Shown here piece after piece: positions 19,925 to 28,307 of a stretch of 64,000 nucleotides of DNA. How positions within the stretch are numbered: position 1 is the stretch's first letter; every line of letters starts with the position of its first letter. The stretch is from assembly GCF_027497175.1 (NCBI RefSeq), contig NZ_CP114901.1, positions 310,001-374,000 on the forward strand, given 5' to 3'. The notes under the pieces were generated by a model. It had not been told where the DNA came from, searched no databases, and worked only from the letters and a program-made list of their open reading frames with translations. The translations under genes and the position numbers were made by a program. The DNA is from Verrucosispora sp. WMMD573 (GTDB taxonomy: Bacteria > Actinomycetota > Actinomycetes > Mycobacteriales > Micromonosporaceae).

Positions 19925-19960
19925 TCGCCGCCCCGCTCGAACAGTCGAGCGGGGCGGCGA
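19925..19960 (+). terminator. 16-bp stem terminator after DUF305 gene
   Basis: A perfect 16-bp stem (19925-19940 with 19945-19960, arm TCGCCGCCCCGCTCGA) with loop ACAG lies 23 bases after the stop. The rest of 19961-20071 shows nothing else certain. Confidence 0.85.
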
Positions 19961-20071
19961 CGCGTAGGCAGCCGATCGCCATCGGATCGCCACCTCCGCC
20001 CCACCTTGGGGCCATACGACCGATTTTCCCTCTAGGGGTTACTTGGAGCGAAGTGCACTCGTTGTCCGGAC

Positions 20072-20764
20072 GTGGGGGTTGCACTCAGAGACGCGCGGCG
20101 TTCGGTGACCAGTTGGTGCCGACGCCACACCATCGGCGGTGACGGAGCGGTGGCAGCCGTCCGTCGCGGACAGCGGCAGGGTGAGCCGGGAACGCTCAGC
20201 CGCGAGCAGGAGCTTGAACTCATCGACACCCTCCGGGGCGTCCACCCCGACGCGTTCGGCCTGGACGAGGAGCTGTGGACCCGCCAGAGTCTGCACGCCC
20301 TCATCCAGCAGCACTTCGGCCTGACGCTTGACGTGGGAGTCGTCGGGGCGTACCTGCGGGCCTGGGGGTTGGGTCCGCGCGAGCCTCGCGAGCGGGCCTG
20401 CGGGCTCTGCGTCGGGGCGGTCGAACGGTGGGTACGCAGCGAGTACCCGGCGATCACCAGGGCGGCTCAGGAGCACCTGGCCGAGGTGTACTGGGTGGGT
20501 CGGGTCCGACTGCGGGGCACGATGCCGGCGGCCGACGTCGTCTCGGCGGTCTCCTCGCGGGGGCGGGTCCGGTTCATGGTCACCACCCCGTCGGTCGACC
20601 CACCGCTGCCCCGGGAGTTCGTGCATCGACTCAGTGGCGCCGAACGACGTACCGTGCATCTGATCGTGGACGGCTCGTGGGCCCGCAACGAATGGCCGCG
20701 ACGGCTCCCCCGGCGCATCGTGCCGCACCCGCTACCCAGCTGCGGACGCGCCCAGGCCGCCTGA
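20072..20764 (+). CDS. IS630-like transposase relative lacking visible catalytic residues
   Basis: A 230-residue protein built like an IS630 transposase: an N-terminal helix-turn-helix remnant, a winged helix (LSREQELELIDTLRG, about residues 42-100), then a DDE-like core recognisable from VSAVSSRGRVRFMV and TVHLIVDGSW. The segment aligned with the first catalytic Asp-Glu reads AEVYWVGRVRLRG, with VG in place of DE, so strand-transfer activity is doubtful. No terminal inverted repeats or target duplications are seen, and the frame is intact. It may be a domesticated DNA-binding protein or a slowly decaying transposase. The GTG at 20072 is the first start after an in-frame stop. Confidence 0.6.
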   Translation: MGVALRDARRSVTSWCRRHTIGGDGAVAAVRRGQRQGEPGTLSREQELELIDTLRGVHPDAFGLDEELWTRQSLHALIQQHFGLTLDVGVVGAYLRAWGLGPREPRERACGLCVGAVERWVRSEYPAITRAAQEHLAEVYWVGRVRLRGTMPAADVVSAVSSRGRVRFMVTTPSVDPPLPREFVHRLSGAERRTVHLIVDGSWARNEWPRRLPRRIVPHPLPSCGRAQAA

Positions 20765-20803
20765 CGCGCCGATACCGATTCGGCGATCGGGTGGGGCGTT
20801 TGC

Positions 20804-20809
20804 TAGTCT
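20804..20809 (+). promoter_or_regulatory. -10 element for tRNA-Arg
   Basis: TAGTCT (TANNNT) lies 14 bases before the mature tRNA 5' end. The -35 is not clear. Confidence 0.4.
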
Positions 20810-20823
20810 TCTCCAGTCGCTGA

Positions 20824-20898
20824 GCCCCCGTAGCTCAGGGGATAGAGCACCGCCCTCCGGAGGCGGGGGCGCAGGTTCGAATCCTGCCGGGGGCACCA
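20824..20898 (+). tRNA. tRNA-Arg, anticodon CCG
   Basis: A complete cloverleaf of 75 nt with encoded CCA. The acceptor stem pairs GCCCCCG with CGGGGGC, the anticodon stem CCGCC/GGCGG encloses the loop CTCCGGA (anticodon CCG, reading CGG), and the T loop is GTTCGAATC. It sits near argS. tRNA 3' ends are common integration sites, and a toxin-gene remnant follows this one. Confidence 0.97.
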
Positions 20899-20916
20899 TC
20901 CAAGACCAGCATACAG

Positions 20917-20951
20917 AGGCCCCTGACCAGGGAATACCAGGTCAGGGGCCT
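20917..20951 (+). terminator. 12-bp stem terminator after tRNA-Arg
   Basis: Perfect arms AGGCCCCTGACC (20917-20928) and its complement (20940-20951) around an 11-nt loop, 18 bases after the tRNA. Confidence 0.8.
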
Positions 20952-21076
20952 ACTCGCGCGTCCGGCTGCGCGATGGATTCTCCGGTGCTTTTCGCGACCA
21001 GGACACCGAACTGGAGTTCGGCGAGGCTGGCGACACTGATGGCTGGCTCGCCAGGAATCGGGGTTACATCGGTGGC
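20942..21076 (-). pseudogene. Remnant of a PIN-domain (VapC-like) toxin gene
   Basis: About 44 codons, ending at 20942, read ...IPGEPAISVASLAELQFGVLVAK..., which matches the middle of VapC-type PIN ribonucleases (the segment around the second conserved acidic residue, Glu in LAEL). There is no start, no N-terminal Asp and no remaining C-terminal half, so the gene is a fragment. It lies immediately 3' of tRNA-Arg, where mobile elements often integrate. Assignment is from motif memory only. Confidence 0.45.
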
Positions 21077-21084
21077 GATCCTCC

Positions 21085-22047
21085 TCAGTCGGTGGCGGCA
21101 CGTCGGGCGCGGGCCCGGCGGCGGCCCTCGTGCATCGCCTGCACCCTCGGCACCGGAATCGTCCGCCCCTCCTCGATCAGCTCGCCGGGAATCCGCTGGG
21201 GCGCCGGCATCAACTCGCGCCACGGGTCTCGCTCCGTCAGCAGCACCGGGACGGTCCGGATGGTGAAGTCCGCCGCGGTGACTGACGCCAGGTCCGGCCA
21301 GGGCACCGGGAAGGAGACCGGCACGCCGGGACGCAGCCGAGGGCTGTACACCGACACGACTGTCGCGCCGCCGGTGCGGGTGGGATCGACGAAGACCTTG
21401 CCACCCCGGTCCTCGCGGATGAACGCCGTGGTCGCCAGCGCCGGATCCAGTCGTTCCGCCCGAGCCGCGAGGGCCCGGGTGGCAGCGGCCAGTTCCTCGG
21501 CGTCGGGGCCGGGTTCGACCGGGACGAAGACGTGCACCCCCTTGGCGCCGCTGGTCTTCACCGCACCCGCCAGCCCGGCGTCGGCGAGAGCCTGCCTGAC
21601 CAGCAGCGCGGCCGCCACCGCGGCCCCGAACCCACCGGTCTCCGGCGGATCGAGGTCCAGCACCAGGTGGGTGGGACGGCTCAGGTCGTCGGCCACGGCC
21701 AGGGTGGGGTGGTACTCGACGGCCCGCTGGTTGGCGAACCAGAGCAGGGTACGGCGGTCGTCGCAGAGCGCGTACGCGATCTCCCGGCGGGACGCCTCGG
21801 CCCACACCGACACCCGGCGTATCCAGTCCGGGGTGTAACGCGGCAGGTTCTTCTGCATGAACTGCGGCTGTCCCGGGCGCACCCGGACCACCGACAGCGG
21901 ACGGCCGCGCAAGTGCGGGACGATCCGGTCGGCCACCGCGTCGAGGTAGTCGACCAGGTCGCGTTTACTCGCCCCCGACCCGTCGAACAACGGCTGGTCG
22001 AGATTGGTTAGCGCGACCCCGTCCCGGGTCTCATCAGCCCCGCTCAT
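21085..22047 (-). CDS. ligD: LigD-type primase/polymerase domain protein
   Basis: A 320-residue stand-alone polymerase domain (PolDom) of the archaeo-eukaryotic primase superfamily. The metal-binding pair in LVLDLDPP, the SGAKGVHV loop and the FVDPTRT motif are intact, so nucleotidyl transfer is likely. In bacteria such proteins fill gaps and add ribonucleotides during non-homologous end joining with Ku and an ATP-dependent ligase; neither partner is next to it here. The ATG at 22047 fits the family N-terminus (LTNLDQPLF at residue 13). The C-terminal Arg/Ala-rich tail is probably flexible. Confidence 0.9.
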   Translation of the reverse strand: MSGADETRDGVALTNLDQPLFDGSGASKRDLVDYLDAVADRIVPHLRGRPLSVVRVRPGQPQFMQKNLPRYTPDWIRRVSVWAEASRREIAYALCDDRRTLLWFANQRAVEYHPTLAVADDLSRPTHLVLDLDPPETGGFGAAVAAALLVRQALADAGLAGAVKTSGAKGVHVFVPVEPGPDAEELAAATRALAARAERLDPALATTAFIREDRGGKVFVDPTRTGGATVVSVYSPRLRPGVPVSFPVPWPDLASVTAADFTIRTVPVLLTERDPWRELMPAPQRIPGELIEEGRTIPVPRVQAMHEGRRRARARRAATD

Positions 22048-22138
22048 CCGATCACCATCCCGGCCGGTCGCCTTGCGGTCAACCGGAACGGCGTCGGTGA
22101 TCCGGCCACGCCGTCAGCTCGACAGTCTCAGCGGAGCC

Positions 22139-22945
22139 CTACCTGCGGGGCCGCCCCCGACGGCCAGCCGCCGCTCCGGCGAGGGGATCTCCGGCGGCGA
22201 CGGTGGCGAGCAGCTGGGCGGTGTGGGCGCGGGTCGCCGCGTACAGGCCGGAGCCGTAGCTGATCCGGGCCACCCCCAGGCCGGCCAGTTCGGCCTGCCC
22301 CGGCGCAGTTGGTCGGGCCAGTACGTTCACCGGTGCCGCCACGGCCCGCACGAAGCTCCGCAGCTGCGTCGGGTCGGCCAGCAGGATCGGGTAGACGCAG
22401 TCCGCCCCGGCGGCCAGGTAGCGGCGCGCCCGGCGGACCGCCTCGGCGAGCCGGTCGGCCGGTTCACCACCGGGCCGCAGGAAGACGTCCACCCGGGCGT
22501 TGACCACAATTGTCACCCCGGCGTCGTCCGCCGCCGCCCGGACCCCGGCCAGCAGGTCGGCCTGGTCCTCGGCATCGACCATGACGCCGGTACGCGGATC
22601 CGAATCCTCCAGGTTGAGCCCGACCGCCCCGGTGTCGAGCAGCCGGGCGACCAGTTCGGCGGGGCGCAGACCGTAACCCCGCTCCAGGTCGGCGGTGACC
22701 GGCACGGTGACCGCACGGGCGATCCGGGTCACGGCCGCGAACATCTCCGCCGGCGGGATGCGCTCACCGTCGGCGTAACCGAGCGACTCGGCGACAGCCG
22801 CGCTGCCGGTGGCCACCGCCGGAAAGCCGGCGTCGACCACCGCCTGGGCCGAACCGGCGTCCCAGGCGTTGGGGAGCACCAGCGGGTCGCCGGGGCGGTG
22901 CAGGGCACGAAGCGCGACCGCCCGGGCCGCCGTCGAGTCGGTCAC
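22139..22945 (-). CDS. Isocitrate lyase/PEP mutase family enzyme
   Basis: A protein of about 268 residues with the PEP mutase/ICL TIM-barrel pattern: LVLPNAWDAGSA at the start, metal-binding region TADLERGYG, NLEDSD and VNARVD. The KKCGH loop of true isocitrate lyase is absent, so it is more like oxaloacetate hydrolases or carboxyphosphonoenolpyruvate-type enzymes; the substrate is unknown. The GTG at 22945 matches the family start; an upstream GTG at 23017 would add 24 poorly conserved residues. It is divergent from a tetR gene, and two operator palindromes lie between, so it may share that control. Confidence 0.75.
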   Translation of the reverse strand: MTDSTAARAVALRALHRPGDPLVLPNAWDAGSAQAVVDAGFPAVATGSAAVAESLGYADGERIPPAEMFAAVTRIARAVTVPVTADLERGYGLRPAELVARLLDTGAVGLNLEDSDPRTGVMVDAEDQADLLAGVRAAADDAGVTIVVNARVDVFLRPGGEPADRLAEAVRRARRYLAAGADCVYPILLADPTQLRSFVRAVAAPVNVLARPTAPGQAELAGLGVARISYGSGLYAATRAHTAQLLATVAAGDPLAGAAAGRRGRPRR

Positions 22946-23021
22946 GACCCGATTCTCGGCTCGCACGATGCTCGCCCGGAGAGCCAATTCGGCCACGCTG
23001 GTTGTGGGGAACGCCACTGAT

Positions 23022-23056
23022 CTGACCGATCGGTCAGCCTCTGACCGATCGGTCAG
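23022..23056. promoter_or_regulatory. Two tandem perfect TetR operators
   Basis: The 16-bp palindrome CTGACCGATCGGTCAG occurs twice, at 23022-23037 and 23041-23056, with a 19-bp period, directly upstream of the tetR gene. This is the classical TetR/AcrR recognition layout and indicates autoregulation of tetR-mmpL and perhaps of the divergent enzyme. Confidence 0.85.
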
Positions 23057-23070
23057 GCATGCTGGGAGCC

Positions 23071-23622
23071 ATGGCCCGCACCACCCCGCAGACCCACGGC
23101 GAGATCCTGGCGGCGGCGGCGAGACGGTTCGCCGCCACCGGCTACCGGGGCACCTCGTTGCAGGACATCGCCACCGAGGTGGGCTGTTCCAAGGCGGCGG
23201 TGCTGTACCACTTCGCCAACAAGGAGGCGATTCTCACCGAGCTGATGGCGCCCGCGATCGAGGTGCTGCGGTCGCTCGACGACCAGATCGCCGCCCAGCC
23301 CGGGCCGGCCGCCGCACAGCGGGTCGCCGCCGAGGGCTTCGTCGATCTCGCCGTTCGGTTCCGCGGCGAGATCGCCCTGCTCCGGGGCGAATTCCCGGAA
23401 CTGCTGCAACAGCCCGTCTTCGCCCACATCCAGCAGATCTCCGAACGGCTCATCGACGCGCTCGCCGGGCAGCCCGCGCGGGCCTCCGCCCGGATCACCG
23501 CGCTGGTGCTGCTCGCCGGCATCGCCGAGACCTGCGGCCAGTTCGCCGACGTGCCCGACCAGGAACTGGGCGACGCGCTGCTGGCCCTGCTGCGGCGGGC
23601 GCTCGAACCGCCCGTCCACTGA
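23071..23622 (+). CDS. TetR-family regulator of the MMPL gene
   Basis: A 183-residue repressor with an N-terminal helix-turn-helix (about residues 8-53, TSLQDIATEVGCSKAAVLYHF) and an all-alpha ligand domain. Two tandem palindromes sit just upstream. The ATG at 23071 follows GGGAG closely; the ATG at 23059 in the same frame is equally possible and adds four residues. Only 36 bases separate it from the transporter gene, so the pair forms an autoregulated operon. Confidence 0.88.
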   Translation: MARTTPQTHGEILAAAARRFAATGYRGTSLQDIATEVGCSKAAVLYHFANKEAILTELMAPAIEVLRSLDDQIAAQPGPAAAQRVAAEGFVDLAVRFRGEIALLRGEFPELLQQPVFAHIQQISERLIDALAGQPARASARITALVLLAGIAETCGQFADVPDQELGDALLALLRRALEPPVH

Positions 23623-23658
23623 CCCGTCCCACCAACCACGACCGAGGGAAAGGACCTC

Positions 23659-25911
23659 ATGGCGACCCTGCTCTACCGGCTAGGCCGGGGATCGATGCGT
23701 CGGCGGCGACTCGTCGCCGCGATCTGGCTCGTCGTACTCGTCGGGCTCGGCCTGGCAGCAGCGACCCTGCGCGGCCCGACGGCCAGCAACTTCACCATGC
23801 CCGGGACGGAGTCGCAGCGCGCACTCGACCTGCTCAACGAGCAGTTCCCGGCAGCGGCCGGCGCCACCGGCACGATCGCGGTCAAGGCACCGGCTCCGGG
23901 GCAACTCGGCACACCCGAGGGCCAGGCGGCGATCCAGTCGATCGTTCAGGAGGCCACCACGGTCCCGGGTGTGCTTGCCGCCATCGACCCGTTCCAGGTC
24001 GGCTCGGTCTCACCCGACGGCCAGTACGCGCTGGTCCAGGTGCAGTTCAACGACGGCGCCGACCAGATCACCGAGGAACAGCGGGAGGCGTACGAGCGAC
24101 TCGGTACCCAGGCCGAGGCCGAGGGTTGGCAGGTGGCGCCCGGCGGTGAGGTGCTGAACACCGAGCCCGAGGTCGGCTCCACCGAGGCGATCGGCGTCGC
24201 GGTGGCCCTCGTCGTCCTGGTGGTCACCTTCGGCTCGCTGGTGGCCGCGGGCATGACCATGCTCAACGCGCTGATCGGCGTCGGCGTCGGCATGGCCGGC
24301 CTCTTCGCACTCAGCAGCGTGGTCGAACTGACCAGCACCGCACCCATCCTCGCGTTGATGCTCGGCCTGGCCGTCGGCATCGACTACTCGCTCTTCATCA
24401 CCTCGCGGTATCGACAGAATCTGCTCGACGGCATGCCGGCGGACGAGGCGATCGGCCGCGCGGTCGGTACCGCCGGCTCGGCGGTGACCTTCGCCGGTGC
24501 CACCGTCGTCATCGCTCTGGCCGGGCTCGCCGTGGTGAACATCCCGTTCCTGACCGTGATGGGTCTGGCCGCCGCCGGCACGGTCACCGTCGCGGTGCTG
24601 GTGGCGATCACCCTGCAACCGGCGCTGCTCGGCTTCGCCGGACGCCGGGTACTGCCCCGCCGGTTGCGCTCGTCGGTGCCGGTGGCCCTGACCGCCGATG
24701 ACATTCCGGACGACGCCGCCCGCCGCAGCGACGTGACCACCCACCGCGCGGCACCGGAGACCGCCACCAACGGCGGCGAGGACACCTCGGCGTTCGGTTT
24801 CCGTTGGGCCCGACTGATCACCCGGCTCCGGATCCCGGTGATCCTGGTCGGCCTGCTCGGCCTGGGGCTGCTCGCGCTGCCGGCACCGGACATGCGTCTG
24901 GCGCTGCCCGACGCCGGTACCGCTCCGGTCGGCTCCGCCGCCCGGGTCTCTAACGACCTGATCACGGAGGGCTTCGGCCCGGGCTTCACGGGCCGTCTCG
25001 CAGTTGTTGTCGCCGGCGACGACGCCGCCGCCACCGCTGCGGCCGTTCCGCAGGTCACCGCGTTGGTCCAGCGCACCGACAACGTGCTCGCCGTGGCCCC
25101 GCCGCAGCTCAGCCCGGACGGCCGGACCGCGCTGCTCGGGGTGATCCCGCAAACCGGACCGACCGACCCGGCCACCGAGACGATGGTGCACGACATCCGC
25201 ACCGCCGTCGGCGGCATCCAGGGCGCCGAGGTGCTGCTCACCGGCGTGACCGCAATCGGCATCGACATCTCGGAGAAACTCTCCGACGCGCTGCCGATCT
25301 ATCTGGCGCTGGTGGTGGGCCTGTCGATCCTGCTGCTGATGCTGGTGTTCCGCTCGGTGCTGGTGCCGGTCAAGGCGGCGCTGGGGTTCCTGCTCACCGT
25401 CGCCGCCACCTTCGGCATCACGGTCGCGGTCTTCCAGCAGGGCCACCTCGCCGACCTGGTCGGCCTGGACACTCCCGGCCCACTGATCAGCTTCCTGCCG
25501 ATCCTGCTGATCGGCATCCTGTTCGGCCTGGCCATGGACTACGAGGTGTTCCTGGTCTCCCGCATGCGGGAGGACTTCGTCCACGGTGACACCGCCCAGC
25601 AGGCCACCATCAACGGGATGGGGCACGGGGCACGCGTGGTCACCGCCGCCGCCCTGATCATGACCTCGGTCTTCGGCGGCTTCATCTTCCTCGACGACCC
25701 GGTGATCAAGTCGATGGGCTTCGCGCTCGCCATCGGCGTGGCCATCGACGCCTTCGTGGTCCGGATGACAATCGTCCCGGCCGTGATGTCACTGCTCGGC
25801 AAGGTCGCCTGGTGGCTGCCCCGCTGGCTGGACCGGGCGCTGCCGAACGTCGACATCGAGGGCGAGAAGCTGCGCGCCAAGCTCGACGACAGGGTCGGTG
25901 CCGGCGCCTGA
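23659..25911 (+). CDS. MMPL-family RND transporter
   Basis: A 750-residue membrane protein with two MMPL repeats, each with an extracytoplasmic loop and a cluster of helices. The conserved GLAVGIDYSLFITSRYR motif (about residues 237-253) and the matching GLAMDYEVFLVSRMRED in the second half carry the proton-relay Asp-Tyr pairs. Such proteins export lipids or drugs in actinobacteria. AAAGGA lies before the ATG. The upstream TetR with tandem operators suggests inducible efflux. A convergent terminator follows. Confidence 0.92.
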   Translation: MATLLYRLGRGSMRRRRLVAAIWLVVLVGLGLAAATLRGPTASNFTMPGTESQRALDLLNEQFPAAAGATGTIAVKAPAPGQLGTPEGQAAIQSIVQEATTVPGVLAAIDPFQVGSVSPDGQYALVQVQFNDGADQITEEQREAYERLGTQAEAEGWQVAPGGEVLNTEPEVGSTEAIGVAVALVVLVVTFGSLVAAGMTMLNALIGVGVGMAGLFALSSVVELTSTAPILALMLGLAVGIDYSLFITSRYRQNLLDGMPADEAIGRAVGTAGSAVTFAGATVVIALAGLAVVNIPFLTVMGLAAAGTVTVAVLVAITLQPALLGFAGRRVLPRRLRSSVPVALTADDIPDDAARRSDVTTHRAAPETATNGGEDTSAFGFRWARLITRLRIPVILVGLLGLGLLALPAPDMRLALPDAGTAPVGSAARVSNDLITEGFGPGFTGRLAVVVAGDDAAATAAAVPQVTALVQRTDNVLAVAPPQLSPDGRTALLGVIPQTGPTDPATETMVHDIRTAVGGIQGAEVLLTGVTAIGIDISEKLSDALPIYLALVVGLSILLLMLVFRSVLVPVKAALGFLLTVAATFGITVAVFQQGHLADLVGLDTPGPLISFLPILLIGILFGLAMDYEVFLVSRMREDFVHGDTAQQATINGMGHGARVVTAAALIMTSVFGGFIFLDDPVIKSMGFALAIGVAIDAFVVRMTIVPAVMSLLGKVAWWLPRWLDRALPNVDIEGEKLRAKLDDRVGAGA

Positions 25912-25923
25912 CCCGCACGGTGA

Positions 25924-25959
25924 CCCGGCCCGCCACCGAACGTCCGGTGGCGGGCCGGG
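25924..25959. terminator. 15-bp bidirectional terminator
   Basis: Perfect arms CCCGGCCCGCCACCG (25924-25938) and its complement (25945-25959), loop of 6 bases, between the convergent MMPL and erythromycin-esterase genes. Confidence 0.85.
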
Positions 25960-25970
25960 CCTTCATCGGC

Positions 25971-27227
25971 TCAGACACCGGCCGGGTAGGTCTCCATCTC
26001 GCCCGGAGCGGCCAGCGCGGGCAACGGATGCAGCGCGGTGGTCTCGTCGCACCAGATGAAGGCGTCGTAGCGTTCCCCGAGCCGGGTCGGCACGTAGTTG
26101 CCCCACGACTCGAACGACGGGTCGTACACCACCCCGATCGCCCGGTGGTCCAGCATGTCGGTGACCCAGCCCGGCTGGTCCGGACCGCCGAAGACCAACA
26201 CCGCGCGCTCGGGCATCAGCTCGTGCAGCCGGTGCTCCAGCGAACCGGGTCGGGCCGGCGGCACCACCATCGCCTCCGAAGGCGAGCCCCAGCGCGGCGC
26301 GGCGATCACCGTGCCCCGCCAACTGCCAAAGCCGATCAACACCACCTGGTCCGCGCCGTGACGTTCCCGCGCCAACTGGCCGATGTTCACCATCCCGTCG
26401 GCGGCCATGTCGGTCGCCCGCGCGTCACCGACGTGGGTGTTGTGCGCCCACACGACGCCCCGGGCACCCGGCCCGTAGCGGTCGAGCAACCGGTCCAGGG
26501 TGTCGGTCATGTGGATGTCCCGGACGTTCCACGAACCGGGTCCACCGGCCACCATCTCCCGGTAGTAGCGCTCCGCGCCGGCCACCACCTCCGCGTTCTG
26601 CCAGGCCGAGAAGGCACCCGGCCCGTCGGTGGCGGCGTGTTCGCGGGTACGGGCCAGCAGCCGGATCACCTCCTGCTCGCACCGGGCGGAGACGAACCGG
26701 CTAGCCGCACCGTACTCCTCGACCCGCTTGCCGTACGGCTCGAAGCACCGGTACGCGTCCTGGGCGGCCTCCAACGACGCCGGCTCCTCCTCGCCGAGGT
26801 AGTCGAAGATCGCCTGCATCGACTCCCAGAGGCTGTAGACGTCCAGACCGTGGAAGCCGACCCGGGCCGCCTCGGCCCGCTCCATGTTCCAGGCCCGCAG
26901 CCAACGGCAGAAGCGGGCCACCTCGGCGTTGGCCCACATCCACGTCGGCCACCGTTCGAAGCCCTCCAGCGCGGTCTGCGGCTCGGCCGCCCCGCCGGGT
27001 GCCCCGGTCACCGAATGGTGCACCCGGTCGCAGTCCGGCCAGTCGCCTTCCACCGCCACGAAGGAGAAACCGCACTCGGCGACCAGCCGCCGGGTCAACT
27101 GCTCCCGGATGCGGTAGTAGTCGTAGCTGCCGTGCGTCGCCTCCCCGATCATCACCACCCGCGCGTCCCGGACACGCTCCAGCAACGGATCGAGGTCGCT
27201 CGGCGCACCGAGCCGCTGTACCAGCAT
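25971..27227 (-). CDS. Erythromycin-esterase-family protein
   Basis: A 418-residue cytosolic protein of the EreA/EreB-like family (PF05139). The GEATHGSYDYY motif, VEGDWPDCDRV, FHGLDVYS and the WAHNTHVGDA segment carry the conserved His and Glu residues. Clinical Ere enzymes open the macrolactone ring of erythromycin, but many family members in soil bacteria have other or unknown substrates. The ATG at 27227 follows GCAGGC; the frame extends 29 codons further with atypical composition. It lies one small gene away from an erm-type methyltransferase, which makes a link to macrolide response worth noting but unproven. Confidence 0.85.
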   Translation of the reverse strand: MLVQRLGAPSDLDPLLERVRDARVVMIGEATHGSYDYYRIREQLTRRLVAECGFSFVAVEGDWPDCDRVHHSVTGAPGGAAEPQTALEGFERWPTWMWANAEVARFCRWLRAWNMERAEAARVGFHGLDVYSLWESMQAIFDYLGEEEPASLEAAQDAYRCFEPYGKRVEEYGAASRFVSARCEQEVIRLLARTREHAATDGPGAFSAWQNAEVVAGAERYYREMVAGGPGSWNVRDIHMTDTLDRLLDRYGPGARGVVWAHNTHVGDARATDMAADGMVNIGQLARERHGADQVVLIGFGSWRGTVIAAPRWGSPSEAMVVPPARPGSLEHRLHELMPERAVLVFGGPDQPGWVTDMLDHRAIGVVYDPSFESWGNYVPTRLGERYDAFIWCDETTALHPLPALAAPGEMETYPAGV

Positions 27228-27312
27228 GCCTGCGGCTACCCGGCACCCCGACGGGCAAACGCGGCGACCCGCCGGGGTGTGCCGGCCCGCCTGGGCGGGT
27301 AGATCGGACAGC

Positions 27313-27504
27313 ATGACCGACAGCGGTGCCGCCCTGCACGAATACCTCGCCGGGCTGGACTATCCCGTCTCCCGCGAGGACCTGATCCGCTGGTGCCAGG
27401 AGAACGGCGCGAGCACCGAACAGTTGCAGGCCGTACGGGCGCTGCCGGTGGACCAGTTCAGCTCGCCCACCGAGCTGACCGAGGCGCTGGGCACCCTGCC
27501 CTGA
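27313..27504 (+). CDS. Small DUF2795 protein
   Basis: A 63-residue protein, LDYPVSREDLIRWCQENGA in the first half and VRALPVDQFSSPTEL in the second, matching the DUF2795 family of small helical proteins found mostly in actinobacteria. Function is unknown. It is divergent from the esterase gene (85 bases apart) and converges on erm with 5 bases between stop codons. Confidence 0.8.
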   Translation: MTDSGAALHEYLAGLDYPVSREDLIRWCQENGASTEQLQAVRALPVDQFSSPTELTEALGTLP

Positions 27505-27509
27505 GCCGG

Positions 27510-28307
27510 CTAGCGGGCGTGCAGCAGGCGGTACAGCACCAGCCACTGCTCCGGCCAGACCTGCCCGACCGGAAGGTCCGGGTCGAGCCGGCTGGCGCGC
27601 AGCGCCGCCGCCAGCCGGGCCCGTGGATGCTCGCGGGCCAGTGAGGCGGCGAGCGAGCCGCCGACCCCGCCGAACCCCAGCTCGACCATCCGCCGGTACG
27701 CCGGCAGCGCCTGAGGTGGCAGCAACGGCTGTGTCCGACGCGCGATGCGCAGGATGCCCGCGTCGACCCGGGGCACCGGGCGGAACGCGGTACGCGGCAC
27801 CCGCCCGGCCAGCCGCCAGTCGAACTCTGGCCAGCTCAGCACCGTCAGCCGGCTCCACCGGCCGTAGTCACCGGCCCGCCGCCGGGCGTATTCCAGCTGG
27901 GTGAGCAGGGTGGCCGTGCGCAGCTTCGGGGCGGCCAGGCACCACCGCACCACGGCTGCGGTCAGCGACCACGGGATGTTGCCGACCACGGCGAACTCCT
28001 CGGCGGGAGCCGCGGTGGCGAGGAAGTCCGCCTGGCGATGGGTGACGTTCGACAGGGTCGCGCAGACCCGGGCCAGTTCCGTTCCGGCGACCGGATCCAC
28101 CTCGTACGCCGTCAGGCGGCCGCAGCGCGCGGCAAGCGGGCGGGTCAGCTGCCCCCGCCCGGCACCGACCTCCAGCACCAGACCGTGCGGGTCGGGGCGG
28201 GCGGCGTCAACGAACCGCGCGACGGCGGCCGGGTCGGCGAGAAAGTTCTGGGAGAGCACGCGACGGGACCGGTCGCGTTCGGTCGTGCGGGTACGGCGGG
28301 GCGCCAT
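27510..28307 (-). CDS. erm: Erm-type 23S rRNA (adenine-N6) methyltransferase
   Basis: A 265-residue SAM-dependent methyltransferase. The SQNFLADP motif before the SAM loop (VLEVGAGRGQLT, motif I) and GNIPWSLT (motif IV, N-I-P-aromatic) fit the Erm/KsgA superfamily. SQNFL and the Arg-rich N-terminus favour Erm of actinobacterial producers (ErmE/ErmO type) over KsgA, which normally has GQHFL. Erm enzymes methylate A2058 and give macrolide, lincosamide and streptogramin B resistance. AAGGA lies 8 bases before the ATG. Upstream lies a 37-codon leader ORF with alternative hairpins, as in drug-inducible erm genes. Confidence 0.85.
   Translation of the reverse strand: MAPRRTRTTERDRSRRVLSQNFLADPAAVARFVDAARPDPHGLVLEVGAGRGQLTRPLAARCGRLTAYEVDPVAGTELARVCATLSNVTHRQADFLATAAPAEEFAVVGNIPWSLTAAVVRWCLAAPKLRTATLLTQLEYARRRAGDYGRWSRLTVLSWPEFDWRLAGRVPRTAFRPVPRVDAGILRIARRTQPLLPPQALPAYRRMVELGFGGVGGSLAASLAREHPRARLAAALRASRLDPDLPVGQVWPEQWLVLYRLLHAR

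Noticed and set aside
20835..21101. 88-codon minus-strand frame over tRNA-Arg
   Set aside because: Its C-terminal peptide comes from the complement of the tRNA, a common false gene prediction.
27510..28307. KsgA 16S rRNA dimethyltransferase
   Set aside because: The SQNFL motif, short Arg-rich N-terminus and regulatory leader fit Erm better; KsgA normally shows GQHFL.
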